Shown here in pieces: positions 1-11,279 of a DNA stretch of 64,000 nucleotides. The stretch is from Roseiarcus sp963737365. Its GTDB lineage: Bacteria; Pseudomonadota; Alphaproteobacteria; Rhizobiales; Beijerinckiaceae. The first letter of the stretch is position 1, and each line of letters begins with the position of its first letter. The stretch is from NCBI GenBank assembly GCA_963737365.1, contig CAVTSD010000005.1:310001-374000 (forward strand), given 5' to 3'. The notes beneath the pieces were generated by a model that made no database searches, was not told the DNA's origin, and saw only the letters and a program-made list of their open reading frames with translations. The position numbers and the translations under genes are program-made.

Positions 1-137
1 ATCGCGGTCATGACCGGCGCGTGGTCGCTGAGCACCTGGAAATCGCCTTCGGCGCCGGGCACGAGCACCGCCTGCGCGGAGCCGTTGAAGAGCATCTTGT
101 CCGGCGACACGAGCTCGAAGTGGAAAGTCGTCGGCAT
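1..137 (-). CDS. atpC: ATP synthase F1 epsilon subunit, N-terminal part (cut by window edge)
   Basis: Only the first 45 or so residues are inside the window. The reading frame starts at the ATG at 137 and opens MPTTFHFELVSPDKMLFNG, the typical epsilon-subunit beta-barrel start. The segment VLSDHAPVMT is the conserved epsilon motif. The subunit belongs to the central stalk of F1 and couples rotation to catalysis. It is the last gene of the atpHAGDC operon, 26 bp behind the atpD stop. The C-terminal helical domain cannot be judged here. Confidence 0.93.
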   Translation of the reverse strand, partial: MPTTFHFELVSPDKMLFNGSAQAVLVPGAEGDFQVLSDHAPVMTA

Positions 138-163
138 GAGCCCTTCCCCGAACGCTATTCTGA

Positions 164-1603
164 TTAGGCGTCGGCCGCGAGCTTCTTCGCCTTCTCGACG
201 GCCTGCTCGATCGTACCAACCATGTAGAACGCAGCCTCCGGCAGATTGTCGTACTTGCCTTCGACAATGCCTTTGAAGCCCTTGACAGTGTCCTCGATCT
301 TTACCTGCACGCCAGGCGTGCCGGTGAACACGGCGGCGACGTCGAAGGGCTGTGACAGAAAGCGCTCGATCTTCCGCGCTCGCGCCACGATCTGCTTATC
401 CTCTTCCGACAACTCGTCCATCCCGAGGATCGCGATGATGTCCTGCAAGGCTTTGTAGCGCTGCAGCACCTGTTGCACCTGGCGGGCGACGCTATAGTGC
501 TCCTCGCCGACGACCGCTGGGGTCAACATGCGCGACGTCGAATCGAGCGGATCGACCGCCGGATAGATGCCCTTCTCTGAAATCGCGCGCGACAGCACCG
601 TTGTGGCGTCCAGATGGGCGAACGAGGTCGCCGGCGCCGGGTCGGTCAAATCGTCGGCGGGGACGTAGATCGCCTGCACGGAAGTGATCGAGCCTTTGGT
701 GGTGGTGGTGATGCGCTCCTGAAGCAAGCCCATGTCGGTGGCGAGCGTCGGCTGGTAACCGACCGCCGAGGGAATGCGCCCGAGAAGCGCGGAGACCTCC
801 GAACCGGCCTGGGTGAAGCGGAAGATGTTGTCGACGAAGAACAGCACGTCCTGGCCCTGGTCGCGGAAATGCTCGGCGACGGTGAGACCGGAGAGCGCGA
901 CGCGCATGCGCGCGCCCGGCGGCTCGTTCATCTGGCCGAACACCAGCGCGCACTTCGATTTCACGCCTTGATCAGGATTATGGGGATCGGCGTTGACTTT
1001 CGAGTCGATGAATTCGTGATAGAGGTCATTGCCCTCGCGCGTGCGCTCGCCGACGCCCGCGAACACCGAGTTGCCGCCGTGGGTCTTGGCGACGTTGTTG
1101 ATCAACTCCTGGATGAGCACCGTCTTGCCCACGCCCGCGCCGCCGAAGAGGCCAATCTTGCCGCCCTTGGCGTAAGGCGCGAGCAGGTCGACGACCTTGA
1201 TGCCGGTGATGAGAATCTGGGCTTCCGTCGACTGTTCGACGTAGGATGGGGTCGGCTGATGGATGGCGCGGCGACCTTCCATGTTGATCGGCCCGGCTTC
1301 ATCCACGGGTTCGCCGATCACATTCATGATGCGCCCGAGCGTGCCCTCGCCGACCGGAACCGAAATCGGCTCGTTGGTGTCGGTCACTTCCTGCCCACGG
1401 ACCAGACCCTCGGAGATGTCCATGGCGATGCAGCGCACGGTGTTCTCGCCCAGATGCTGCGCAACCTCGAGGACGAGACGATTGCCGTTGTTCATCGTCT
1501 CGAGCGCGTTGAGAATGGGCGGCAGATAACTGTCGAACGCGACGTCGACGACGGCGCCGATGACCTGAGTGATGCGGCCGGTGGCATTCGCGATATTCGC
1601 CAT
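164..1603 (-). CDS. atpD: ATP synthase F1 beta subunit
   Basis: This is the catalytic subunit of the F1 sector (479 aa, normal length). The Walker A loop GGAGVGKT is at residues about 154-161, and the catalytic GERTREGNDL and DELSEED loops are present. The frame is open up to 1651, but that extension is a run of Arg/Lys codons with no similarity to the family. The start is therefore placed at the ATG at 1603 (MANIANATGRI). The gene lies between atpG and atpC in the usual alphaproteobacterial order and shows no lesion. Confidence 0.97.
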   Translation of the reverse strand: MANIANATGRITQVIGAVVDVAFDSYLPPILNALETMNNGNRLVLEVAQHLGENTVRCIAMDISEGLVRGQEVTDTNEPISVPVGEGTLGRIMNVIGEPVDEAGPINMEGRRAIHQPTPSYVEQSTEAQILITGIKVVDLLAPYAKGGKIGLFGGAGVGKTVLIQELINNVAKTHGGNSVFAGVGERTREGNDLYHEFIDSKVNADPHNPDQGVKSKCALVFGQMNEPPGARMRVALSGLTVAEHFRDQGQDVLFFVDNIFRFTQAGSEVSALLGRIPSAVGYQPTLATDMGLLQERITTTTKGSITSVQAIYVPADDLTDPAPATSFAHLDATTVLSRAISEKGIYPAVDPLDSTSRMLTPAVVGEEHYSVARQVQQVLQRYKALQDIIAILGMDELSEEDKQIVARARKIERFLSQPFDVAAVFTGTPGVQVKIEDTVKGFKGIVEGKYDNLPEAAFYMVGTIEQAVEKAKKLAADA

Positions 1604-1658
1604 TGGTCTTCGTCCTCGTCTTTTTCGTTTTCTGCGCCGCCGTAGGCGCAAGGTCCGG

Positions 1659-2525
1659 TCAGAGCGCCTCGGCGCCCGATATGATCTCGATCAGTTCCTT
1701 GGTGATCATCGCCTGGCGGGTGCGGTTGTAGCGAAGCGTGTATTTCTTCACCATGTCGCCCGCGTTACGGGTCGCGTTGTCCATGGCGCTCATCTGCGCG
1801 CCGAAGAACGAGGCCGCATTTTCAAGCAGTCCGCGATAGACGCGCACTGTGACCGCCCGCGGCAACAGGTCGGCGAGGATTTCTCCCTCGTCAGGCTCGT
1901 AGTCGTACACCGGCGCGGTCTCGTCTTTCGCGCCAAGCTCCGGTGGGATCAACTGCTGGGCGGTCGGGATCTGGGCGATCACCGACTTGAAGCGCGAGAA
2001 GAAGAGCGTGCAGACGTCAAACTCGCCATTCTCGAACAGGGCGATCACCTTCTCGGCGATGGGCTTGGCTGTCGCATAGTTGATCGTTCGCACCGCGCGC
2101 AGGTCGATCAGCTCCAGGATCTGCCGCTCATGCGTGCGGCGCAGCTGATCGTAACCCTTCTTGCCGACGCAAAGAATCTTGACCGTCTTGCCCTGCCCCG
2201 CGAGCGAATTGGCCCGCTCGCGCGCAAGGCGCACGATGGCGGTGTTGAAGGCGCCGCACAGCCCGCGCTCCCCCGTGCAAACGAGCAGAAGATGAGTCTG
2301 GTCCGAGCCGCTGCCGACGAGCAGCCGCGGGCCCTGGCCCTCACTCCCGGCCCCGGCCAGATTCGTCAGCACCGTTTCGACCTGCTCGGCGTAAGGACGC
2401 GCCGCCTCGACCGCCCCTTGCGCGCGACGCAGCTTCGACACCGCGACCATCTGCATGGCCTTGGTGATTTTCTGCGTCGACTTGACCGAGGCGATGCGGT
2501 TCCTCAGTTCTTTTAGCGATGGCAT
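1659..2525 (-). CDS. atpG: ATP synthase F1 gamma subunit
   Basis: This is the rotating central shaft of F1 (288 aa). The N-terminus MPSLKELRNRIASVKSTQKI and the C-terminal segment RYNRTRQAMITKELIEIISG are the two conserved helices that form the coiled-coil stalk. The start follows the corrected atpA stop by about 60 bp. If the atpA frameshift were real, the altered atpA frame would run about 185 bp into this gene. Confidence 0.97.
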   Translation of the reverse strand: MPSLKELRNRIASVKSTQKITKAMQMVAVSKLRRAQGAVEAARPYAEQVETVLTNLAGAGSEGQGPRLLVGSGSDQTHLLLVCTGERGLCGAFNTAIVRLARERANSLAGQGKTVKILCVGKKGYDQLRRTHERQILELIDLRAVRTINYATAKPIAEKVIALFENGEFDVCTLFFSRFKSVIAQIPTAQQLIPPELGAKDETAPVYDYEPDEGEILADLLPRAVTVRVYRGLLENAASFFGAQMSAMDNATRNAGDMVKKYTLRYNRTRQAMITKELIEIISGAEAL

Positions 2526-2585
2526 CGCTCAGCGCCTCCGCGCGCGCTTCGAGACAGGCGAACGGCTGGGTAAAGTCGACCCATG

Positions 2586-4115
<1,530 letters not shown>

Positions 4116-4116
<1 letters not shown>

Positions 4117-4679
4117 CAGCCGACCTCTTTCATGGCAAGGCGAATTGCGTTGAGTTTGGTTTTGAGCGAGCCGTCGACCATGCGCGACCCAAGTTTCACG
4201 ATCAAGCCGCCGATGATCGAGGGATCGACCTTCATGTCGAGATCGACCTCCCGGCCGCCGGACGACGCGCGCAGCGAATCCTTGAGCGAGGCGACGTTCG
4301 CATCGGTCAAGGGGGCCGCGCTCGTGACTTCGGCCCGCGTCACGCCGCGCGACGTGTCATACAGTTTTCGATAATCCGCGATCATCTCGCGGATGAAGTA
4401 TAGCCGGCGCTTCGACGCCACGAGTTTGAGGAAATTCGCGGCCACGCCGCCGATTTCGGCCTGCGCCAGGATAGCGTCGAGGGCCTTCAACTGATCGGCG
4501 GCGGAAAAAACCGGGCTCCGCACCATCCGCTCGAGGTCCGGGCTTTCGGCGATGAGGGCGTCGAACCGCGCCAGCGCATCCGCGACGGCCTCGCCCTCGC
4601 GTTGGTCCTGGGCGAGCGAAAACAGGGCGGACGCGTAACGTCCGGCTACGCCGGAAACAACCGTGTCTTCCTCTGCCAC
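4116..4679 (-). CDS. atpH: ATP synthase F1 delta subunit
   Basis: This is the peripheral-stalk subunit joining F1 to the b subunits (187 aa). GRYASALFSLA near the N-terminus and the C-terminal segment DPSIIGGLIVKLGSRMVDGS are family signatures. It is the first gene of the operon. The 234 bp between it and oxyR must hold the operon promoter, but no clear consensus box was recognised there. Confidence 0.95.
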
Positions 4680-4913
4680 GCAGCAACCTCAGATGACGAT
4701 TATAGCCCCGCCGCCTCCCGGAAGGCTACCGCGAACCTCGGAAATTCCTGGCGCTTCCGCGCTCAAAAAACGAGCGCCTGGCCGAGCCTGCCCGAAAGGC
4801 CCGGTTGCCTAACATAGCCGTTTTTCAGGCGCAACCCGCCGGGGAGCGCCGTCTCCACCCGTCCTCAAACGGCCCCGCGCGATTGGCGCGTTTCGCCATG
4901 AGCCAGTCGGCGC

Positions 4914-5855
4914 TCAAGCGCGCTTAGGATCCCCTTCGGTTTCGCGCAAAGACTTCGCCAATGCGGCGCCGGCGGTCGCTTGCAACGATGCGGCGAGCGC
5001 CTCGAGCGCCGCTTCCCGCGCCGAGCCGCGCCTGAAGACGAGCCTGACCCGTCGTGATGCGCCGTCGCCCACAATCTTCAAGCCGGCGATTCCGCCCCCC
5101 GAACGGCGCCACTCGACGTAGGCGAGCAGGGGCGCGAGCGTCGCCCCCTGCCCGGCCGACGCGAGATGCCGCAACGTCTCTAGGCTCGTTCCGCGAACGT
5201 CGGCGCCAAGCGCCGTCCGCTCCGCCCCATTACAGAGCGCCAACGTTTGATCACGCAGACAGTGGCCCTCGGCCAGCAGAAGCAGGGTGCTCGGGTCGAT
5301 CTCCTCGACGCCGATCGAGGCGCGCCCGCGCCTTGTCCCTTGACCAGAAAAGACGAAGAAGAAGGGCTCGTCATAAAGCTCGACCGACATGAGCTTGGCG
5401 TCTCGCGGATCGGTCGCGATGACCGCTGCGTCGAGAGCGCCGTCGCGCAAGCGCTGAAGAAGCCGGTCGGTCAGATCCTCCATGAGATAGAGGGGCGTGC
5501 GTGGCAGAGCCTGAACAAGCTCCGGCAAGGCAATCGGCAGCAGATAGGGCGCCACGGTCGCGATGACGCCAAGACGCAGTTCGCCGGCGAAGGGATCGCG
5601 CGCCGCGCCCGCGGCGACGCTGACGCCCGCCGCTGCGGCGAGGGTCGCGCGCGCCTGAGCGACGACGGTCGTCGCCCGATCGCTGACGCGAGCGCCGCGG
5701 CCCTCGCGATCGAAGAGGCGAAGCCCGAGTTCAGCCTCAAGCTTGAGAATTTGCCCGCTCAGTGTCGGCTGGCTGACGTTGCATGCCGCCGCCGCCCGGC
5801 CGAAATGGCCGTGGTCAGCGACCGCGACGACATATTCGAGGTCTCGAAGGTTCAT
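4914..5855 (-). CDS. oxyR: Hydrogen peroxide-sensing LysR-family regulator OxyR
   Basis: LysR-type regulator of 313 aa counted from the ATG at 5855. An in-frame GTG at 5873 would add six residues, but the ATG matches the start of E. coli OxyR. The N-terminal winged helix reads ACNVSQPTLSGQI. In this numbering the peroxide-sensing cysteines fall at residues 199 and 208 (EGHCLRDQTLALC), the same positions as in E. coli OxyR. The gene is divergent from katG, with a palindrome between them, which fits OxyR-controlled expression of katG. The disulfide-switch mechanism is established for the family; its use here is inferred. Confidence 0.95.
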   Translation of the reverse strand: MNLRDLEYVVAVADHGHFGRAAAACNVSQPTLSGQILKLEAELGLRLFDREGRGARVSDRATTVVAQARATLAAAAGVSVAAGAARDPFAGELRLGVIATVAPYLLPIALPELVQALPRTPLYLMEDLTDRLLQRLRDGALDAAVIATDPRDAKLMSVELYDEPFFFVFSGQGTRRGRASIGVEEIDPSTLLLLAEGHCLRDQTLALCNGAERTALGADVRGTSLETLRHLASAGQGATLAPLLAYVEWRRSGGGIAGLKIVGDGASRRVRLVFRRGSAREAALEALAASLQATAGAALAKSLRETEGDPKRA

Positions 5856-5877
5856 GGGCTGAAGATCGGCCACGCCG

Positions 5878-5901
5878 ATCGATTGTCAAGAGACAATCGA
5901 T
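5878..5901. promoter_or_regulatory. Perfect inverted repeat between oxyR and katG, likely OxyR operator
   Basis: Two 10-bp arms, ATCGATTGTC and GACAATCGAT, are exact reverse complements separated by AAGA. The site lies 22 bp upstream of the oxyR ATG and about 140 bp upstream of katG. Such a palindrome between a LysR-family gene and its divergent target is the usual place for the operator. OxyR identity is inferred from context. Confidence 0.65.
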
Positions 5902-6039
5902 TTGACCTATCCGCTTTCCCAGCTTATCGAGACGGCACGAGATGGCAGTGACGCGGAAGCGCCATGCGCGGCGGCTATGGTCGTCCTCCCTCAATTCGGA
6001 TTTTCGTCGGCGAGACGCTGAACATCATTGGAGGCAAGC

Positions 6040-8299
6040 ATGACAGATGAAGCCAAGTGCCCGGTCGTGGGCCACGACAAAGCAGGCAAGGAAGGCAAGT
6101 ACGCGGAAAAGTCCGACATGATGCGGGCGTTCGCGAACAGCGACTGGTGGCCGGAACAGCTTAACCTCAAGGGTCTGCAACACGACTCGCCTCTCGCCGA
6201 CCCGATGGGCGAGGAGTTCGACTACGTCAAGGAATTCGAGAGCCTCGACCTCAACGCGGTGATCAACGACCTCAAAGCCTTGATGACCGACTCGCAGGAA
6301 TGGTGGCCGGCGGACTTTGGCCATTACGGGCCGCTGTTCATCCGGATGGCGTGGCACAGCGCCGGCACGTACCGGATCCATGACGGGCGCGGAGGCGCCG
6401 GCTACGGGCAGCAGCGCTTCGCGCCGCTCAATAGCTGGCCCGATAATGCGAGCCTCGACAAGGCGCGGCGCCTGTTGTGGCCGATCAAGCAGAAATATGG
6501 CCGCAAGATCTCCTGGGCCGATCTCATGATCCTGACCGGCAACGTCGCCCTCGAGTTCGATGGGATTGAAGACCTTTGGCTTCGCTGGCGGGCGCCCGGA
6601 CAGCTGGGAGCCGGATGATTCCATCTACTGGGGCCCGGAAGGCGAGTGGCTGGCCGACGATCGTTATTTCGGCGATCGCGAGCTGGCGCATCCCCTTGGC
6701 GCAGTGCAGATGGGCTTGATTTACGTCAATCCGGAAGGGCCGAACAGCAAGCCCGATCCCCTCGCCTCGGCGCGGGACATCCGCGAAACCTTCAAGCGGA
6801 TGGCGATGAACGACGAGGAAACCGTCGCGCTGATCGCCGGCGGCCATACTTTCGGCAAGACCCACGGCGCGGCGGACGCGAAGATCAACGTCGGCCCCGA
6901 ACCCGAAGGCGCGTCGATCGAAGATCAGGGCTTCGGCTGGAAGAACAAATTCGGCTCCGGCAAAGGCAATGACGCGATCACCAGCGGCCTTGAGGTCATC
7001 TGGACCCAAACGCCGACCAAATGGAGCAACAACTTCTTCCAGAACCTCTTCGGCTTCGAGTGGGAGCTGACCAAGAGCCCGGCCGGCGCTTTTCAATGGA
7101 CCCCGAAGGGCGGCGCCGGAGCGGACACGGTTCCCGATCCGCACGATCCCTCGAAGCGCCGCTCGCCCTCGATGCTAACCACCGACCTCGCCTTGCGGGT
7201 CGACCCGGCTTACGAGAAGATTTCAAGGCGTTTCTTTGAGCATCCGGATCAATTCGCCGACGCTTTCGCCCGCGCGTGGTTCAAGCTCACCCACCGCGAC
7301 ATGGGTCCGATCGTCCGCTACCTCGGGCCGCTCGTGCCGAAGGAAACCTTGATCTGGCAGGACCCGATTCCGGCGGTGAACCACCCGCTGGTCGGGGACA
7401 AGGACATCGCCGACCTCAAGACGAAAATTCTCGCCTCGGGCCTCACGGTTTCCGAGCTGGTCTCGACCGCCTGGGCGTCGGCGTCGATCTTCCGCGGCGG
7501 CGACAAGCGCGGCGGGGGAAACGGCGCGCGCATTCGCCTTGAGCCGCAGAAGAATTGGGACGTCAACCAGCCGGCCCAATTGGCGAAGGTTCTCGGGAAG
7601 CTCGAAGAGATCCAAAAGGCGTTCAACGCTTCGGCGTCCGGGGGCAAGAAGGTCTCGATCGCCGACCTGATCATTCTCGGCGGCGGCGCGGCGATCGGGA
7701 AGGCGGCCAAGGACGCCGGCGTAGATGTGAAGGTCGCCTTCACGCCGGGCCGAATGGACGCTTCGCAGGATGAGACCGACGTCGAGTCCTTCGAGCCGCT
7801 CGAGCCGACGGCTGACGGGTTCCGCAACTATACCCGCGGCAAGCAGATGCTTAAGCCCGAGCAGAACCTGGTAGACCGAGCGCAGCTGCTCACGCTGACT
7901 GCTCCCGAGCTGACGGTTCTCGTCGGCGGCCTGCGGGTGCTCGGCGCCAATGCCGGCGGATCCAAGCACGGCGTGTTCACCAAGCGGCCCGGAACCTTGA
8001 CCAACGACTTCTTCGCCAACCTCCTCGACATGAGCACGGAATGGAAGCCGGTCGAAGCCTCGGAAGGGGTCTACGAGGGGCGCGACCGCAAGTCGGGCGA
8101 GGTCAAGTGGACGGCGACGCGCGCCGATCTGATTTTCGGTTCGCATTCGCAGCTCAGGGCGCTGGCCGAAGTCTATGGGTCGTCCGACGGGAAAGAGAAG
8201 TTCGTGAAGGACTTCGCCAAGGCTTGGGCGAAGGTCATGAATCTCGACCGCTTCGACCTCGTCTACAGCAAAGCGCCCCTCGCTATGGCGGCGGAATAA
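6040..8299 (+). CDS. katG: Bifunctional catalase-peroxidase KatG, carrying a single frameshift
   Basis: Haem catalase-peroxidase that removes H2O2. The ATG at 6040 follows GGAGG at 6030-6034; a longer TTG start at 6028 is less likely. The distal haem site FIRMAWHSAGTYR, the LIYVNPEGP loop with its crosslinked Tyr, and the proximal-His motif AGGHTFGKTHG are all present. The frame breaks at GAGTTC, 6553-6558. One surplus T turns the conserved ALESMG into ALEFDG. Removing it joins both halves into a normal protein of about 752 residues ending at 8299. Divergent from oxyR. Likely a sequencing artefact, but a real knockout cannot be excluded. Confidence 0.94.
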
Positions 8300-8630
8300 C
8301 GGGGCGGTCGTCCGTTAGCCGTCAGGCGAGACAGGACCATGGAGGGGCCGCGCGGGACGAGAGTCCCCGCGGCGCTTTCGCCAGGTGGCGGGCGCCAGAT
8401 TGCCTTGTGCAACTCGCGGATAAATAGCAACATAGAAATGTTATTACACGAGCTCCAAGTCCGCCGCGATAGGCCCAAGCGCTCGGAATTCAGGCGCGGA
8501 ACTAAAAGGGGTCCCAAGCTACTGAAAACATGAGGGCGCGCCGGTAAAATGACGGCTGGCCATGCGCGGCGTTGAGTCCGCTCTCCTGAACCCGTTCCCT
8601 TCCCGGCCGCGCCCTGCTATCCCGCGCGCC
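8300..8630. other. Intergenic region katG-lepA
   Basis: About 330 bp. Apart from the hairpin at 8347-8373 it holds an AT-richer stretch near 8415-8460 that could carry the lepA promoter. No gene was recognised. The lepA frame is open upstream to 8562, but that part lacks family similarity. Confidence 0.5.
8347..8373 (+). terminator. GC-rich hairpin downstream of katG, possible terminator
   Basis: The arms gccgcgcgggac and gtccccgcggc pair around GAGA with one bulged base, 47 bp after the katG stop. Only a weak T-run (CTTTCG) follows, so a factor-independent role is uncertain. Confidence 0.4.
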
Positions 8631-10436
8631 ATGACCGCCCACTCAATCGAGAATATCCGAAACTTCGCGATCATCGCCCATATCGATCATGGCAAGTCGA
8701 CGCTCGCCGACCGGCTTATCCAGCAGACGGGCACAATGGCGGCGCGCGACATGGTCGAGCAGGTGCTCGATTCCATGGATATCGAGCGCGAGCGCGGCAT
8801 CACGATCAAGGCGCAAACCGTGCGGCTCGAATACCGGGCCCAGGACGGCAAGCCTTACATTCTTAACCTCATGGACACGCCGGGCCACGTCGACTTCGCC
8901 TATGAGGTGTCGCGATCGCTCGCCGCATGCGAGGGCTCGCTCCTGGTGGTCGATGCGAGCCAGGGGGTCGAAGCGCAGACGCTCGCCAATGTCTATCACG
9001 CGCTCGATGCGGGCCACGAGATCGTGCCCGTGCTCAACAAGATCGACCTGCCCGCCGCCGAGCCCGAGCGGATCAAGGAGCAGATCGAGGACGTGATCGG
9101 CCTAGACGCTTCGGACGCCGTGCCGATCTCGGCCAAGACCGGCCTCAACATCGATCTCGTGCTCGAGGCGATCGTCAAACGCCTGCCCCCGCCGAAGGGC
9201 GACGAGTCCGCGCCATTGAAAGCGCTGCTCGTCGACTCCTGGTACGACGCTTACCTCGGCGTCGTCGTGCTTATCCGCGTGATCGACGGGACGCTGAAGA
9301 AAGGTTCGCGCATCCGCATGATGGCCGCCGACGCCGTCTACGAGGTCGATCGCATCGGCGTCTTCCGGCCGAAGATGGAGGAGATCGCCGCGCTTGGGCC
9401 CGGCGAGGTCGGCTACATCACCGCCCAGATCAAACAGGTCGCGGACACGCGGATCGGCGATACGATCACCGACGAGCGGCGCCCCACGCCGGACGCGCTG
9501 CCCGGATTCAAGCCGGCGCAGCCGGTGGTGTTCTGCGGCCTCTTTCCGACCGACGCCGCCGACTTCGAGGATCTCCGCGCGGCGATGGGCAGGCTCAGGC
9601 TCAATGATGCGAGCTTCTCTTACGAAATGGAGACGTCGGCGGCGCTCGGCTTCGGCTTTCGCTGCGGTTTTCTCGGGCTCCTGCATCTCGAAATTATCCA
9701 GGAGAGGCTGGAACGCGAGTTCAATCTCGATCTTATCGCGACCGCGCCATCGGTCATCTACAAGATCGCGATGACCGACAAGTCGGAGATCGAGCTGCAC
9801 AATCCGGCCGACATGCCGGACGTGGTCAAGATCGCCGAGATCCAAGAGCCGTGGATCAAGGCCACGATCCTCACCCCCGACGATTATCTCGGCGCGATCC
9901 TGAAGCTCTGCCAGGACCGCCGCGGGGTGCAGATCGACCTGAACTACGTGGGAAAACGCGCGATGGTGGTTTACGAACTGCCGCTCAACGAAGTCGTGTT
10001 CGACTTCTATGATCGCCTGAAATCGATCTCCAAGGGCTACGCGTCGTTCGACTATCAAATCACCGACTACCGCGCCGGCGATCTGGTCAAGATGTCAATT
10101 CTGGTCAACGCCGAGCCGGTCGATGCGTTATCCATGCTCGTCCACCGCGATCGCGCGGAATCGCGCGGCCGGGCGATGGTCGAGAAGCTTAAGGACCTCA
10201 TCCCGCCGCACATGTTCCAGATCCCGGTCCAAGCAGCGATCGGCAGCAAGATCATCGCCCGCGAGACGATCCGCGCCTTGCGCAAGGACGTCACCGCCAA
10301 GTGCTACGGCGGTGACGCCACCCGCAAGCGCAAGCTCCTCGAGAAGCAAAAAGCCGGCAAGAAGAAGATGCGCCAGTTTGGCAAGGTGGACATCCCGCAG
10401 GAAGCCTTTATCGCTGCCTTGAAGATGGATTCTTAA
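8631..10436 (+). CDS. lepA: Elongation factor 4 (ribosome back-translocase LepA)
   Basis: Translational GTPase that acts on stalled or mistranslocated ribosomes (601 aa, normal length). The G1 loop AHIDHGKST is at residues 16-24, followed by RGITIK, DTPGH and NKIDLP. The C-terminal LepA-specific domain ends GKVDIPQEAFIAALKMD. The start is placed at ATG 8631 (MTAHSIENIRNFAI), which aligns with the family, rather than at the upstream ATG at 8562. Confidence 0.96.
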   Translation: MTAHSIENIRNFAIIAHIDHGKSTLADRLIQQTGTMAARDMVEQVLDSMDIERERGITIKAQTVRLEYRAQDGKPYILNLMDTPGHVDFAYEVSRSLAACEGSLLVVDASQGVEAQTLANVYHALDAGHEIVPVLNKIDLPAAEPERIKEQIEDVIGLDASDAVPISAKTGLNIDLVLEAIVKRLPPPKGDESAPLKALLVDSWYDAYLGVVVLIRVIDGTLKKGSRIRMMAADAVYEVDRIGVFRPKMEEIAALGPGEVGYITAQIKQVADTRIGDTITDERRPTPDALPGFKPAQPVVFCGLFPTDAADFEDLRAAMGRLRLNDASFSYEMETSAALGFGFRCGFLGLLHLEIIQERLEREFNLDLIATAPSVIYKIAMTDKSEIELHNPADMPDVVKIAEIQEPWIKATILTPDDYLGAILKLCQDRRGVQIDLNYVGKRAMVVYELPLNEVVFDFYDRLKSISKGYASFDYQITDYRAGDLVKMSILVNAEPVDALSMLVHRDRAESRGRAMVEKLKDLIPPHMFQIPVQAAIGSKIIARETIRALRKDVTAKCYGGDATRKRKLLEKQKAGKKKMRQFGKVDIPQEAFIAALKMDS

Positions 10437-10450
10437 GGCGTGGGCCCGGC

Positions 10451-10480
10451 GTCATCGCGAGCGCAAGCGAAGCGATCCAG
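10451..10480. repeat. REP-like intergenic element
   Basis: The sequence GTCATCGCGAGCGCAAGCGA and following bases resemble the short dispersed palindromic repeats (GTCAT-GCGAGCG-AAGC type) found between genes of many proteobacteria. ATCGC and GCGAT arms frame it. Only one copy was noticed in this window, so its repeat status is an inference. Confidence 0.3.
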
Positions 10481-10534
10481 AGATGAAGGGCGGCGGCAGC
10501 GGCCCCAGATCGGCATGTCGCTTCGCTCATCGCT

Positions 10535-11251
10535 ATGATCGCCAACGTCGAGGCGCTCGTTTTCGATGTCTTCGGCACGGTCGTCGATTGGCGCAGCGGA
10601 GTGGCGCGAGAGTCTGCTGCTTTTCTCGCGCGACACGCGCCTCGCGCCGATCCAACCCGTTTCGCCGACGCATGGCGCGAGCGTTATCAGCCCGCGATGG
10701 AGGAGATCCGGTCGGGCCGCCGTCCGTTCGCCCGGCTGGATGTGCTGCATCGGGAAAACCTCGAAGCCGTTCTGCCGGAATTCGGGATCGACTGGAGCGC
10801 GGTTCCGGCTTCCGAACTCGACGCGCTAAACCTCGCCTGGCGCCGGCTCGACCCTTGGCCGGACTCGGTTCCGGGCCTTACGCGGCTCAAACGCCGGTTC
10901 ATCATCGCGCCGCTTTCGAATGGCAATATCCGTCTGATGGTGGACATGGCGAAGCGTGCTGGTCTGCCCTGGGACGCCATTCTCGGCGCTGAGCTCGCTC
11001 AGGCGTACAAACCGAGCCCGGAGGCGTATCTGCGCGCCGCCGAAGCGCTGATGCTCGAGCCCGAAGGGGTTTGCCTCGTCGCCGCGCACAATAGTGACTT
11101 GGCGGCTGCACGGCTTTGTGGTTTGCGCACAGCCTTCATCCCTCGCCCGACCGAGCATGGCCCGGGGCAAACGAGTGATCTTAAGCCCGAGGAGAATTGG
11201 GATGCGGTCGCGAGCGATCTCGAGGATCTCGCCGACCAGGTCGGCCTTTAA
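10535..11251 (+). CDS. HAD-superfamily hydrolase, haloacid dehalogenase type II
   Basis: Protein of 238 aa with the type II (S)-2-haloacid dehalogenase layout. The nucleophile motif is VFDVFGTVVDWR (Asp at residue 11). SNGN is motif II, KPSPEAY supplies the motif III lysine, and VAAHNSDLAAA is the late acidic loop. The family hydrolyses C-halogen bonds of 2-haloacids through an aspartyl ester. Many such genes are of unknown substrate, and nothing nearby points to haloacid growth. It stands alone after lepA. Confidence 0.85.
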   Translation: MIANVEALVFDVFGTVVDWRSGVARESAAFLARHAPRADPTRFADAWRERYQPAMEEIRSGRRPFARLDVLHRENLEAVLPEFGIDWSAVPASELDALNLAWRRLDPWPDSVPGLTRLKRRFIIAPLSNGNIRLMVDMAKRAGLPWDAILGAELAQAYKPSPEAYLRAAEALMLEPEGVCLVAAHNSDLAAARLCGLRTAFIPRPTEHGPGQTSDLKPEENWDAVASDLEDLADQVGL

Positions 11252-11279
11252 GCTCGCGAGGCAAAGTCCTCTGCGACGG

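Noticed and set aside
614..1645. Long plus-strand reading frame opposite atpD (343 codons)
   Set aside because: Antisense shadow of a conserved gene; high GC at third positions keeps the opposite strand open. The translation is Arg/His/Asp-rich with no family similarity.
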